Positions 34,695 to 44,208 of a stretch of 64,000 nt of DNA are shown here, in pieces (the stretch's first letter is position 1; each line of letters begins with the position of its first letter). Source of the stretch: an uncultured Colwellia sp. Its GTDB lineage: Bacteria; Pseudomonadota; Gammaproteobacteria; Enterobacterales; Alteromonadaceae. Below the pieces are notes generated by a model that was given only the letters and a program-made list of their open reading frames with translations, did no database searches and was not told the DNA's origin. A program made the position numbers and the translations under genes. Where the stretch lies: positions 1 through 64,000 of the forward strand of contig CAJXQM010000005.1 of NCBI GenBank assembly GCA_913058145.1, given 5' to 3'.

Positions 34695-37493
34695 ATGAGC
34701 TTATATTCAGAGTACATTAAAGAAATTGAAAGTCGTAAAACTGATCTAGGATTGGCTCCTTTGCCGATCGATGGAGCCGAATTATTATCTGAGATTATTG
34801 CTCAGATTAAAGATTCAGGTAATGAGTATAGAGCAGATTCCCTTAACTTCTTCATTTATAACACTTTACCAGGTACAACAAGTGCCGCTGGTGAAAAAGC
34901 AAAATTCTTAAAAGAAATAATCCTTGGCGAATTTGTTGTTGAAGAAATATCAGTAGAATTCGCGTTTGAATTACTTTCTCACATGAAGGGTGGTCCTTCA
35001 ATTGAGGTGCTACTTGATTTAGCATTATCTGACAATGCAGCGCTTGCAAAAGCAGCTGCTGAAGTACTTAAAACACAAGTGTTTTTATATGACGCTGATA
35101 CAGCTCGTCTTGAAGCAGCATATAAAGCAGGCAACCCACTTGCAAAAGAACTTTTAGAAAGCTATGCACAAGCAGAGTTTTTCACGAAGTTACCTGAAAT
35201 TGAAGAAAAAATAGAAGTGGTTACTTGTATTGCTGGTGAAGGTGATATCTCTACTGATTTATTATCTCCAGGTCATCAATCTCACTCTCGTGCTGACCGT
35301 GAATTACATGGCCAATGCATGAGCACTCCTGAAGCTCAAGCAGAAATAAAAGCATTACAAGCTAAGTACCCTAACGCAAAAGTGATGTTAATTGCTGAAA
35401 AAGGCACTATGGGTGTTGGTTCATCTCGTATGTCTGGTGTTAACAACGTTGCACTATTAGCAGGTAAAAAAGCAAGTCCATATGTACCTTTTATCAACAT
35501 CGCACCAGTTGTTGCTGGCACGAACGGTATCGCTCCAATCTTCCTAACAACGGTTGATGTAACAGGTGGTATTGGTCTTGACCTTAAAAACTGGGTTAAG
35601 AAAGTAGATGCCAGTGGTAATAACGTGGTTGATGCAAATGGCGATGCAGTGCTAGAAGAAGCGTACTCAGTTGCTACAGGTACGGTATTAACTATTGATA
35701 CCAAAGCGCAGAAATTATACAACGGTAACGAAGAGCTTGCTGATATATCGTCGGCGTTCACACCGCAAAAGCAAGAATTTATGAAAGCTGGCGGCTCATA
35801 TGCTGTAACGTTCGGTAAGAAACTACAAACATTTGCAGCAGAAACGTTAGGTGTTGATACGCCTGCAGTATATGCACCGGCAAAAGAAATATCACATGAA
35901 GGTCAAGGTTTAACTGCTGTTGAGAAGATATTTAACCGTAACGCAGTTGGCGTTTTATCTAACTCACCTCTACACGCAGGCTCAAACGTTCGTGTTAAAG
36001 TAAATATTGTTGGCTCACAAGACACAACTGGCCCTATGACATGTCAAGAGCTAGAAGCAATGGCTGCTTCTACTATTTCACCAATTGTTGATGGTGCATT
36101 CCAATCAGGTTGTCACACAGCTTCAGTATGGGATAGTAAAGCAAAAGCGAACACGCCTAAGTTAATGAGCTTTATGAATGCGTTTGGTCTAATCACTGCA
36201 CGTGATCCAAAAGGTGTTTATCATTCAATGACTGATGTTATTCACAAAGTATTGAATGATATTACGATTGATGATCGTGCGATAATCATCGGTGGTGATT
36301 CTCATACACGTATGTCTAAAGGTGTAGCATTCGGTGCCGATTCAGGTACGGTAGCAATTGCATTGGCAACAGGTGAATCTGCAATGCCAATTCCAGAGTC
36401 TGTTAAAGTAACCTTTAAAGGTGAAATGAAAGGCCACATGGATTTCCGTGATGTTGTTCACTCAACGCAAGCGCAAATGCTTAAGCAATTTGGTGGTGAA
36501 AATGTCTTCCAAGGTCGTGTAATTGAAGTGCATATCGGCACGTTATTAGCTGACCAAGCGTTTACTTTCACTGACTGGACTGCGGAAATGAAGGCAAAAG
36601 CTTCTATCTGTATTTCTGAAGATGAAACATTAATTCAGTCTATTGAATTAGCTAAGAGCCGTATCCAGATCATGATTGATAAGGGTATGGAAAATAAAGC
36701 CGGCACATTAGTTGGTCTAATAGCACTTGCTGACAAGCGCATTGAAGAAGTTAAATCAGGTACTAGCCCTGCATTGACACCTGATGACACTGCTAACTAC
36801 TATGCAGAAGTTGTTGTTGATTTAGACCAAATTGACGAGCCAATGATTGCTGATCCAGATGTAAACAACGATGACGTATCTAAGCGTTACACGCATGATG
36901 TTATTCGTCCTGTTTCATTCTACGCTGATAAATCAGTTGATTTAGGTTTTGTTGGTTCTTGTATGGTTCATAAAGGTGACATGCAAATTATCGCTCAAAT
37001 GTTTCGTAACATGGAAGCAAAAGGTCAAACTATTGAATTTAAAGCACCATTAGTTGTTGCACCACCAACGTATAACATTGTTGATGAGCTAAAAGCTGAA
37101 GGCGACTGGGCAATTCTTGAGAAATATTCAGGTTTCGAATTTGATGATGCTGTGCCTAAAAACGCTGCACGTACTAAGTATGAAAACATCTTATACTTAG
37201 AACGCCCTGGTTGTAACTTATGTATGGGTAACCAAGAGAAAGCTGAAGCAGGTGATACGGTTATTGCCACTTCAACACGCTTGTTCCAAGGCCGTGTAGT
37301 AGCTGATACTGCAGAGAAGAAAGGTGAATCATTACTTGGTTCTACACCGTTAGTGGTTCTTTCTACTATGCTTGGTCGTTTCCCTACAATCGAAGAGTAT
37401 AAGAGTGCGGTAGACGGTATTGACCTAACTCGCTTTACTCCACCGGTTGAGCAGTTAACTACCCCGGCTGTAAGAATTGCAGATCCTAGCTAG
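34695..37493 (+). CDS. Second aconitate hydratase B, long subfamily
   Basis: 932 residues, about 70 longer than the neighbouring AcnB and clearly of another subfamily: it opens MSLYSEYIKEIESRK, with LPIDGAELLSEIIAQIKD and GTTSAAGEKAKFLKEIILGE. I know this form best from Bacteroidota. The cluster cysteines are present (VGSCMVHKGDM; PGCNLCMGNQEK), as are GVGSSRMSGVNN of the swivel domain and GGDSHTRMSKG, so it should be active. It has a good AGAGAGAG ribosome site and its own terminator. 2-Methylisocitrate dehydration is a possible alternative reaction. Horizontal origin is inference. Confidence 0.9.
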   Translation: MSLYSEYIKEIESRKTDLGLAPLPIDGAELLSEIIAQIKDSGNEYRADSLNFFIYNTLPGTTSAAGEKAKFLKEIILGEFVVEEISVEFAFELLSHMKGGPSIEVLLDLALSDNAALAKAAAEVLKTQVFLYDADTARLEAAYKAGNPLAKELLESYAQAEFFTKLPEIEEKIEVVTCIAGEGDISTDLLSPGHQSHSRADRELHGQCMSTPEAQAEIKALQAKYPNAKVMLIAEKGTMGVGSSRMSGVNNVALLAGKKASPYVPFINIAPVVAGTNGIAPIFLTTVDVTGGIGLDLKNWVKKVDASGNNVVDANGDAVLEEAYSVATGTVLTIDTKAQKLYNGNEELADISSAFTPQKQEFMKAGGSYAVTFGKKLQTFAAETLGVDTPAVYAPAKEISHEGQGLTAVEKIFNRNAVGVLSNSPLHAGSNVRVKVNIVGSQDTTGPMTCQELEAMAASTISPIVDGAFQSGCHTASVWDSKAKANTPKLMSFMNAFGLITARDPKGVYHSMTDVIHKVLNDITIDDRAIIIGGDSHTRMSKGVAFGADSGTVAIALATGESAMPIPESVKVTFKGEMKGHMDFRDVVHSTQAQMLKQFGGENVFQGRVIEVHIGTLLADQAFTFTDWTAEMKAKASICISEDETLIQSIELAKSRIQIMIDKGMENKAGTLVGLIALADKRIEEVKSGTSPALTPDDTANYYAEVVVDLDQIDEPMIADPDVNNDDVSKRYTHDVIRPVSFYADKSVDLGFVGSCMVHKGDMQIIAQMFRNMEAKGQTIEFKAPLVVAPPTYNIVDELKAEGDWAILEKYSGFEFDDAVPKNAARTKYENILYLERPGCNLCMGNQEKAEAGDTVIATSTRLFQGRVVADTAEKKGESLLGSTPLVVLSTMLGRFPTIEEYKSAVDGIDLTRFTPPVEQLTTPAVRIADPS

Positions 37494-37528
37494 GGTCGAT
37501 ATTTTTAATAGTTAACACTGAATAAAAC

Positions 37529-37569
37529 AAAAGGGTCACTTTACTTATACTAAGTAAAGTGACCCTTTT
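37529..37569 (+). terminator. Terminator of the second aconitase gene
   Basis: A perfect 19-bp stem (AAAAGGGTCACTTTACTTA and its complement) with a three-base loop, followed by T-rich TTTATTTT. It lies 35 bases after the stop. Confidence 0.92.
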
Positions 37570-37627
37570 TTATTTTAAGCAATAAAAAGATCCAGATATC
37601 AGTTGGGTTTGTTAGCAGCGACTTCGG

Positions 37628-37981
37628 CTAGCACTTAATCTTGGCAATAAGTGAAGGGAATATATAGTTAGGCATAGCACGCTTGTCATCGAAGCCTTCA
37701 ACACCTTGAATCACCTCAATTTGATAATGGTAACCACCACATAAACGATAAGATTTACGGAGCAAGAAAGTGGCTAATCGTTCAAAGCCGACCCTATTAT
37801 TCGGAATCATTTCTAGTTTAAATTGCTTATAAGCCAATTCAGTTTGTTTAAATTGAATATTATGATCAAAATCCCACAAAGAAATACTACCATCATTACT
37901 TACAGATTTTTCTAAGCTAGTACAACTTATGATCGTTGAAAATAGAGTAGCATAGATCATTGATTTTGGGATTTTGCTCAT
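37628..37981 (-). CDS. Small lipoprotein, unknown function
   Basis: 117 residues from the ATG at 37981, which has GCGGAG seven bases upstream; the frame extends further but into an improbable N-terminus. A signal peptide with lipobox (FSTIISC, Cys about 18) is followed by a mixed domain with two further cysteines near the end. The domain includes NNRVGFERLATFLLRKSYRLCGGY and a QIEVIQGVEGFDDKR stretch. I do not recognise the family. It lies 85 bases downstream of the M1 aminopeptidase lipoprotein on the same strand and may be co-transcribed. Confidence 0.7.
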   Translation of the reverse strand: MSKIPKSMIYATLFSTIISCTSLEKSVSNDGSISLWDFDHNIQFKQTELAYKQFKLEMIPNNRVGFERLATFLLRKSYRLCGGYHYQIEVIQGVEGFDDKRAMPNYIFPSLIAKIKC

Positions 37982-38066
37982 CAAAACTCCGCTGAATCTT
38001 ACGTGAAAATAGAGGCTAAAAAAGGACAATACCAACATGGATATATACTTTCATAAAGTATAGCAG

Positions 38067-40781
38067 CTATAAGGTCATTTTATTTTTGATCAGTAAACAA
38101 CGCTGATCTTCTTGCTGCTTTATTAGTAAACTACGTTTCGTTCCTGCAGACAAATCACTTAACTCATTAACCGCTTTAGCTAATCTAGCGACACTAACTT
38201 TACTACAAGTAGCGGGTATTAAGTTGTTATAACTGCGCATAAAAACAGGTCCGTTGGCTTGATCCATTTCCGTTAAACTCAACATAAACTGAGCAGCATT
38301 TTGCTCATTAAAGCTATTTTGCTCACTTGGGTAAAGTGCTGACATAGCGGTGCGTAACTTAGAAAAGCCAATATCGGTATTCTTTTGCTGAATTTTTGCT
38401 AACCAATCAGTTTTCACTTTAGCATTAGGTGCTATAGCTTGTGCATAAATTGCTGATTTTTCACCGGTGTCAGAGCTATCTATTGTGAGCTCTTGAGCAA
38501 TCAATTCAGCAGATTTAGTGTGTTTATAGCGGTTAAGTTGCGCGATTATATCCCAACGGATATCTTGGCTTATGGTTAGGCCTTCTAAGGAATGCTGGCC
38601 ATTAAGTAGTTTGTATAGGTTATCTAGGGCGCTTTTTGTATGGGCCAAGTTTACGTAACTGTTAAACCAACGACGTTGCCTGTTTTTATTATCGGTATTA
38701 TATAATGTGCTTTGCCACGTTATTTCTTCTAGTTGTTGAGCAAACTCTTTTACGTATGGATGCTGACTACCTAATCCTTTGTTTAGGTAGGCTTTAGCAG
38801 AGGATATCTGCCCTAAAATTTGTCCTAACGTTGTATAATCTTGCTCAAGTGGCGCATTCGCTAGAGCAACGTGTAAATATTCATTTAAAGGTAACTTACC
38901 ATCGCGAACACTATCCCATAGACTTTGCCATAACATTGAGCGCAGTAGTGGATCTTGAATTTGTGCTAAATAATTTTGAGTGGTTTTAAAAGAGCGAGCA
39001 TCCAGATTTACTTTCACAAAAGCCCAATCTTGATAGTTTGGATAAACCAAATCTGGGCAGATTACACCGACTAATTCGTTAACTTGGGTACTTTTTCCTT
39101 GATAAATAACGCTTATCTTTTTAGTTAAATGAAACCCTGGGTTTTTTGCTTTAAACAGTGCTATTTGAACTTTTTGTTCTCGTAATGTCGGTTGGCTTGC
39201 ATCAGCGGTTTGCAGTAAATTAAAAGAACTGATCTTACCTGCGTTACATTGGTAGCTTGCTTCAATCGTATTAACGCCGGCTTGATAAAGCCATTTTTGT
39301 TGCCACTGCGTTAGGTCTTTACCACTGGCTTTAGCTAAACTATCAATGAAGTCATCTAACACTGCATTTTTATAGGCATTATCACTAAGGTAATTGTGAA
39401 TACCTTGTTGAAACGTTTTTTCACCAAGAAGATGGCGAAGCTGGTTAAGTACCGACGCGCCTTTTGAATAAGTAATGGCATCAATATTATCAAAAGCATT
39501 TGCAGTTGAAGGTACAGGCACTTCAATCGGATGGGTGGTTACACGTTGATCAGCACGATAGGCACTTTGTTTACCACCAGCATAAAAACTACGCCAAGCA
39601 TTAGTAAACTCGGTAGATTCGCTTGTTGCTAAGGTTGCCATAAAGGCAGCAAAACTTTCATTTAACCATAAACCATTCCACCATTTCATGGTGGCTAAAT
39701 TACCAAACCATTGATGCGCCATTTCATGCATAATCACGCTAGCTAGACGCTCTCTGCGGCTTTGACTCATTTCTCCATTGGTTAAAAAACTTCCTTCTGA
39801 AAAAGTAACCGCTGCCGCATTTTCCATAGCGCCATATAAAAAGTCAGGCACTAACACTTGATCATATTTTTTAAATGGGTAGTCAATGCCAAAGTAATCA
39901 TCAAAAAATTCGAAACCTTGCTTGGTGTAAGTAAACCAGTGCTTAGGTGTTATTTGATTGGCAACTGATTGTCGAGTGAATAAACGTAATGGGTATTTTC
40001 CATTATTATCCTGCCACATTTTATAGGGGCCAGCATGCAAAGAAAAATTGTAAGGGCTTAAGGTTTTACTTTGAGGAAAATGCCAAATGTTAAAATTACC
40101 TTGCTTGGTTATTTTATCTTCCCTCATTGCGGAAAACACCGTCCATTCTTTTGGTGCAGATACTGTCATTTCAAACGTTGCTTTTAGATCGGGTTGATCG
40201 AACAGAGCAAACATTTGTTGTGCTGCTGCCGGTTCAAAATGAGAGTAAAGGTAAACTCTATCATCCACCGGGTCTTTAAAACGGTGCAGCCCTTCACCAT
40301 TGGTACTGTGCTTATGGGTAAATTTTACGGTAACGGTGTTGTTACCTTTGATAAGTTGCTCAACGGGTAAGGTAATAAACCATTGGTTATAATTTTTTTC
40401 TAGTGCTTCAACGGGCATTGAAAAACCATTAATGATGACACTTGTTATTTGTGCCTTGTTGAGATCTACTGTTAAAGGGGAAGTCTTCTCGCTTAACGCA
40501 AAATTAATCGTTGAGCTGGCTGAAAAACTTTTTTCACCTGTCAAATTATAATTCAATTGATAGCTAACATCAGATACCCGAACAGAGCGTTTAAATGCTC
40601 GTTCTTGACTCAGGTATTTATTCTCAGCACGAGGATAATCTATTGCGGTTTCAAGTACTATATTACTTGAATCATCATGTGCCTTTCGATCATTTTTTGT
40701 TGTCACACAAGCGCTAAGAAATAGCGTAGCGATAAGTGTTGATACTGTAAGGAACATTTTCTTTGAAGGTTTAAATCTCAA
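38067..40781 (-). CDS. M1-family aminopeptidase, lipoprotein (PepN-like)
   Basis: 904 residues. The N-terminus MRFKPSKKMFLTVSTLIATL ends in LFLSAC, a lipobox, so this copy is exported and lipid-anchored, unlike cytosolic PepN. The TTG start is preferred to an ATG eight codons later because only the longer form supplies the basic n-region of the signal. Zinc site: HEMAHQWFGN with the third ligand in LNESFAAF. The substrate-binding motif is GAMENAAAV. It probably trims peptides in the envelope. Confidence 0.92.
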   Translation of the reverse strand: MRFKPSKKMFLTVSTLIATLFLSACVTTKNDRKAHDDSSNIVLETAIDYPRAENKYLSQERAFKRSVRVSDVSYQLNYNLTGEKSFSASSTINFALSEKTSPLTVDLNKAQITSVIINGFSMPVEALEKNYNQWFITLPVEQLIKGNNTVTVKFTHKHSTNGEGLHRFKDPVDDRVYLYSHFEPAAAQQMFALFDQPDLKATFEMTVSAPKEWTVFSAMREDKITKQGNFNIWHFPQSKTLSPYNFSLHAGPYKMWQDNNGKYPLRLFTRQSVANQITPKHWFTYTKQGFEFFDDYFGIDYPFKKYDQVLVPDFLYGAMENAAAVTFSEGSFLTNGEMSQSRRERLASVIMHEMAHQWFGNLATMKWWNGLWLNESFAAFMATLATSESTEFTNAWRSFYAGGKQSAYRADQRVTTHPIEVPVPSTANAFDNIDAITYSKGASVLNQLRHLLGEKTFQQGIHNYLSDNAYKNAVLDDFIDSLAKASGKDLTQWQQKWLYQAGVNTIEASYQCNAGKISSFNLLQTADASQPTLREQKVQIALFKAKNPGFHLTKKISVIYQGKSTQVNELVGVICPDLVYPNYQDWAFVKVNLDARSFKTTQNYLAQIQDPLLRSMLWQSLWDSVRDGKLPLNEYLHVALANAPLEQDYTTLGQILGQISSAKAYLNKGLGSQHPYVKEFAQQLEEITWQSTLYNTDNKNRQRRWFNSYVNLAHTKSALDNLYKLLNGQHSLEGLTISQDIRWDIIAQLNRYKHTKSAELIAQELTIDSSDTGEKSAIYAQAIAPNAKVKTDWLAKIQQKNTDIGFSKLRTAMSALYPSEQNSFNEQNAAQFMLSLTEMDQANGPVFMRSYNNLIPATCSKVSVARLAKAVNELSDLSAGTKRSLLIKQQEDQRCLLIKNKMTL

Positions 40782-40918
40782 GGAGTTCTCATTGTTTTTT
40801 TAGAAATTTGATAAAGTATAATGCAGAATAGAGAGAGTAAAAAGAGGGGGGCTGATTTGATTGTCAAAAAATAAAAATTTGTAAAGAAGTCAGACCAAAT
40901 TCGATTAACGGTGGTAAC

Positions 40919-40953
40919 AAAAAAGCCACTATCTATTATAAGATAATGGCTTT
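40919..40953 (-). terminator. Terminator of the pyruvate dehydrogenase operon
   Basis: AAAGCCACTATCT and AGATAATGGCTTT (13 bp, one G-U on the minus-strand transcript) with a six-base loop and a TTTTTT run on the minus strand, 31 bases past lpdA. Confidence 0.85.
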
Positions 40954-40984
40954 ATGATTTTTTAACGATTAAATGATAGTCGTT

Positions 40985-42418
40985 TTATTTTTTCTTTTTT
41001 ACTGCTTTAGCATTTGGTAAATCAGTAATAGAGCCTTCAAAAATCTCAGCCGCTAAGCCAATTGATTCATTTAGCGTTGGGTGAGCATGAATAGTTAAAC
41101 CAACATCTTCAGCATCAGCGCCCATTTCAACCGCTAAACAAATTTCACCAAGCATTTCGCCAGCATTAATACCAACGATAGCACCACCAAGAACACGACC
41201 AGTCTCTTTTTCAAAGATTAGCTTAGTTTTACCTTCAGTACGTGCAGAAGCGATAGCACGACCAGAAGCCGCCCATGGGAAGTTAGCCACTTCAATATTT
41301 AAACCTTGCTCTTTTGCTTCACGCTCTGTAACACCAGTCCAAGCCATTTCTGGATCAGTATAAGCAACTGAAGGAATGCAACGAGGTTCAAACGTATGTT
41401 TTTTACCTGAAATAACTTCAGCAGCACAATGTGCTTCATGTACCGCTTTGTGAGCTAGCATTGGCTGACCAACCACATCACCAATAGCGAAAATGTGACT
41501 TACGTTGGTACGTAATTCATTGGTAACGTTGATGAAACCACGTTCATCAACGTTTACGCCAGCTTTGTCAGCGTTAACTAAGTGACCGTTTGGCTTACGA
41601 CCAACAGCAACTAAAATTTTGTCATAACGTACTGGTTCAGCAGGTGCTTTTTTACCTTCAAAAGTAACGTATAAGCCGTCGTCTTTTGCTTCAACAGCCA
41701 CAACTTTAGTAGACAACATAATGTTGAATTTCTTTTTGTTGTAGTTAGTATAAATTTTAACAATGTCTTTATCAGCAGCAGGTACCAATTGATCGGCAAA
41801 TTCAACGACTGAAACGTTAGAGCCTAACGCGTTGTATACTGTGCCCATTTCTAAACCGATGATACCACCGCCTAGTACAAGCATTTCTTCTGGTACATCT
41901 TTAAGCTCTAGTGCGCCAGTAGAATCGATTACACGAGGATCATCTTTTGGAATAAAGGGTAAATCAACAACGGATGAACCCGCAGCAATAATGGCGTTAT
42001 CAAAAGTAATTGTTGTGGTTTTACCGTCATTACCTTCCACTGCGATTGTTTTATCGCTAGTAAATTTACCAAAGCCGTAAACTGTTTTAACTTTACGTGC
42101 TTTAGCCATACCGCCTAAGCCACCGGTTAATTGACCAATTACGCTTTCTTTCCAGTTACGGATTTTATCTAAATCAATTTTCGGCTTACCAAAAGTAACA
42201 CCGTGAGAAGCCATTGCTTCAGCATCATCAATAACTTTAGCTACATGTAGTAATGCTTTAGAAGGAATACAACCAACATTTAAACAAACACCGCCAAGGG
42301 TTTCGCGGCTTTCCACTAAAACTACATCTAGACCTAAATCTGCTGCGCGAAATGCTGCGGAATAGCCACCAGGGCCTGCACCTAAGATTACTACTTGAGT
42401 TTTGATTTCGTTACTCAT
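40985..42418 (-). CDS. lpdA: Dihydrolipoyl dehydrogenase (E3)
   Basis: FAD enzyme that reoxidises dihydrolipoamide of pyruvate and 2-oxoglutarate dehydrogenases, making NADH. 477 residues. FAD motif VVILGAGPGGYSAA, redox disulfide Cys45/Cys50 in GGVCLNVGCIPSK, NAD motif LGGGIIGLEMG, and the C-terminal His-Glu pair in HAHPTLNESIG. The tail is lysine-rich (AVKKKK). It is the last gene of the pdhR-aceE-aceF-lpdA cluster, 122 bases after aceF, a gap large enough for an internal promoter serving other dehydrogenase complexes. Confidence 0.97.
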   Translation of the reverse strand: MSNEIKTQVVILGAGPGGYSAAFRAADLGLDVVLVESRETLGGVCLNVGCIPSKALLHVAKVIDDAEAMASHGVTFGKPKIDLDKIRNWKESVIGQLTGGLGGMAKARKVKTVYGFGKFTSDKTIAVEGNDGKTTTITFDNAIIAAGSSVVDLPFIPKDDPRVIDSTGALELKDVPEEMLVLGGGIIGLEMGTVYNALGSNVSVVEFADQLVPAADKDIVKIYTNYNKKKFNIMLSTKVVAVEAKDDGLYVTFEGKKAPAEPVRYDKILVAVGRKPNGHLVNADKAGVNVDERGFINVTNELRTNVSHIFAIGDVVGQPMLAHKAVHEAHCAAEVISGKKHTFEPRCIPSVAYTDPEMAWTGVTEREAKEQGLNIEVANFPWAASGRAIASARTEGKTKLIFEKETGRVLGGAIVGINAGEMLGEICLAVEMGADAEDVGLTIHAHPTLNESIGLAAEIFEGSITDLPNAKAVKKKK

Positions 42419-42540
42419 ACTGTCCTCAATAAAACTGGTTAAAGTTTTTTATTTTATGTAAATATTTTTATGGGCGAAATTCTACGCTTATCTATAGAAT
42501 TTCGCCAATATTAATTGATAAGAACCGACTAAAGTCGATA

Positions 42541-44190
42541 TTACAATATTAACTTGCGGATATCTGACATTACGCTAGCTAAGTGCACGGTAAAACGTGC
42601 TGCAAGCGCACCATCAATGACACGGTGATCGTAAGACATTGATAATGGAAGCATTAGTTTGGGAATAAATTCACTACCATTCCATTTTGGTTTCATTTCA
42701 GACTTTGATACACCTAAAATTGCTACTTCAGGTGCATTTACAATCGGAGTAAATGCTGTGCCGCCAATACCGCCAAGACTAGAAATTGTAAAACAACCCC
42801 CTTGCATATCTTGTGCTTTTAGTTTGCCATCACGTGCTTTAATACTAATTTCTAATAATTCACGTGATAACTGATGAATACCTTTTTGGTCAACATTACG
42901 TACTACAGGAACCACTAAACCATTAGGTGTATCAACTGCTACCCCAATGTGAATGTATTTTTTTATCACTAAGCTTTCACCGTCTTCACTCAAACTTGAG
43001 CTAAATACGGGGAATGCACGTAGAGCGTCTGCCGCTGCTTTTAAAATAAAGACTAGCGGTGTAATTTTAAAACCAAGCTTTTGCTTTTCACAGATAACGT
43101 TTTGTTCTTTACGAAATGCTTCAACGTTAGTGATATCCGCTTCATCAAATTGAGTAACATGAGGAATAGTTACCCAGTTACGGTGTAAAAACGGTCCCGA
43201 TATTTTTTGAATACGCGTCAGTGGCTTGGTTTCAATTTCACCAAATTTAGAGAAATCAATAGCTCTAGCGCTAACTACCTGCAAACCACCTTCACCGGTG
43301 GAAATTGCATTACTTGGGTTGGCTTTCGGGCGAGAAAGTTCATATTTTACGTAAGATTGTACATCTTCTTTTAAAATACGGGCTTTATTACCTGTACCTT
43401 TAACCAGTGTTAAATCAACACCAAATTCACGCGCAAGACGACGAATTGATGGTGAAGTGTAGATTGCGCCTTTATTTACTTTTCCGGCTTCTGGGTGATG
43501 CGGTACAGGAGGCGATTTTTGACCTACTGGAGCCGCTTTAGCAGGAGCTAGAGGGGGAGTAGGAACTGATGCTTGAGCTACTTCAACAGGCGCAGCTGCG
43601 CCTGATGATGTTTCCAAACGAATCACTAATGAGCCTTGTTTGACTTTATCACCAGCATTAATCAATACTTCGACAACGGTTCCAGCTGCAGGTGTAGGTA
43701 CATCCATCGTTGCTTTATCCGTTTCTAACGTGATTAAACCATCTTCTTCTGCAATCACATCACCTACAGCTACGAGTACTTCAATAACATCAACTTCACC
43801 ATCTTCGCCAATATCGGGTACTTCAACATCGATGATAGCACTGGCGGCAATCGTTGGAGCTACTTGTGGAACTGCAGGAGCAGCCGTTACTTCTTGAGGT
43901 GCTACTACTGGTGCAGCTACCGCTTCAGCAATTGGTGCAGCTTCAACACTTGCGCCACCGCTCATTTTAGCAATCGCGTCACCTTCTTTAAGCTTATCAC
44001 CAATAGCAACTAATAACGCCGAGATAGTACCAGCACCGGGTGCTGGAATATCCATTGAGGCTTTATCTGTTTCTACGGTGATAATGGCATCTTCAGCTTC
44101 GACAGCGTCGCCGATAGCAACACAGATTTCAATAATTTCTACTTCGTCGCCACCAACATCTGGCACTAGAATTGTTTGTATGTCTGACAT
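42541..44190 (-). CDS. aceF: Pyruvate dehydrogenase E2, dihydrolipoyl acetyltransferase
   Basis: 549 residues: two lipoyl domains with modified lysines Lys43 (VETDKASMD) and Lys159 (LETDKATMD), Ala/Pro-rich linkers, a peripheral subunit-binding domain (SPSIRRLAREFGVD, about 250-285) and the catalytic core ending with SYDHRVIDGALAARF, which holds the active-site His and Asp. E. coli has three lipoyl domains; two are common in this group. It follows aceE by 18 bases. Confidence 0.96.
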   Translation of the reverse strand: MSDIQTILVPDVGGDEVEIIEICVAIGDAVEAEDAIITVETDKASMDIPAPGAGTISALLVAIGDKLKEGDAIAKMSGGASVEAAPIAEAVAAPVVAPQEVTAAPAVPQVAPTIAASAIIDVEVPDIGEDGEVDVIEVLVAVGDVIAEEDGLITLETDKATMDVPTPAAGTVVEVLINAGDKVKQGSLVIRLETSSGAAAPVEVAQASVPTPPLAPAKAAPVGQKSPPVPHHPEAGKVNKGAIYTSPSIRRLAREFGVDLTLVKGTGNKARILKEDVQSYVKYELSRPKANPSNAISTGEGGLQVVSARAIDFSKFGEIETKPLTRIQKISGPFLHRNWVTIPHVTQFDEADITNVEAFRKEQNVICEKQKLGFKITPLVFILKAAADALRAFPVFSSSLSEDGESLVIKKYIHIGVAVDTPNGLVVPVVRNVDQKGIHQLSRELLEISIKARDGKLKAQDMQGGCFTISSLGGIGGTAFTPIVNAPEVAILGVSKSEMKPKWNGSEFIPKLMLPLSMSYDHRVIDGALAARFTVHLASVMSDIRKLIL

Positions 44191-44208
44191 AGTAATATCT
44201 AGCCTCTA

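Noticed and set aside
35336-35761. 141-codon frame antisense to the second aconitase
   Set aside because: Ser/Thr/Pro-rich shadow of a well-supported coding sequence.
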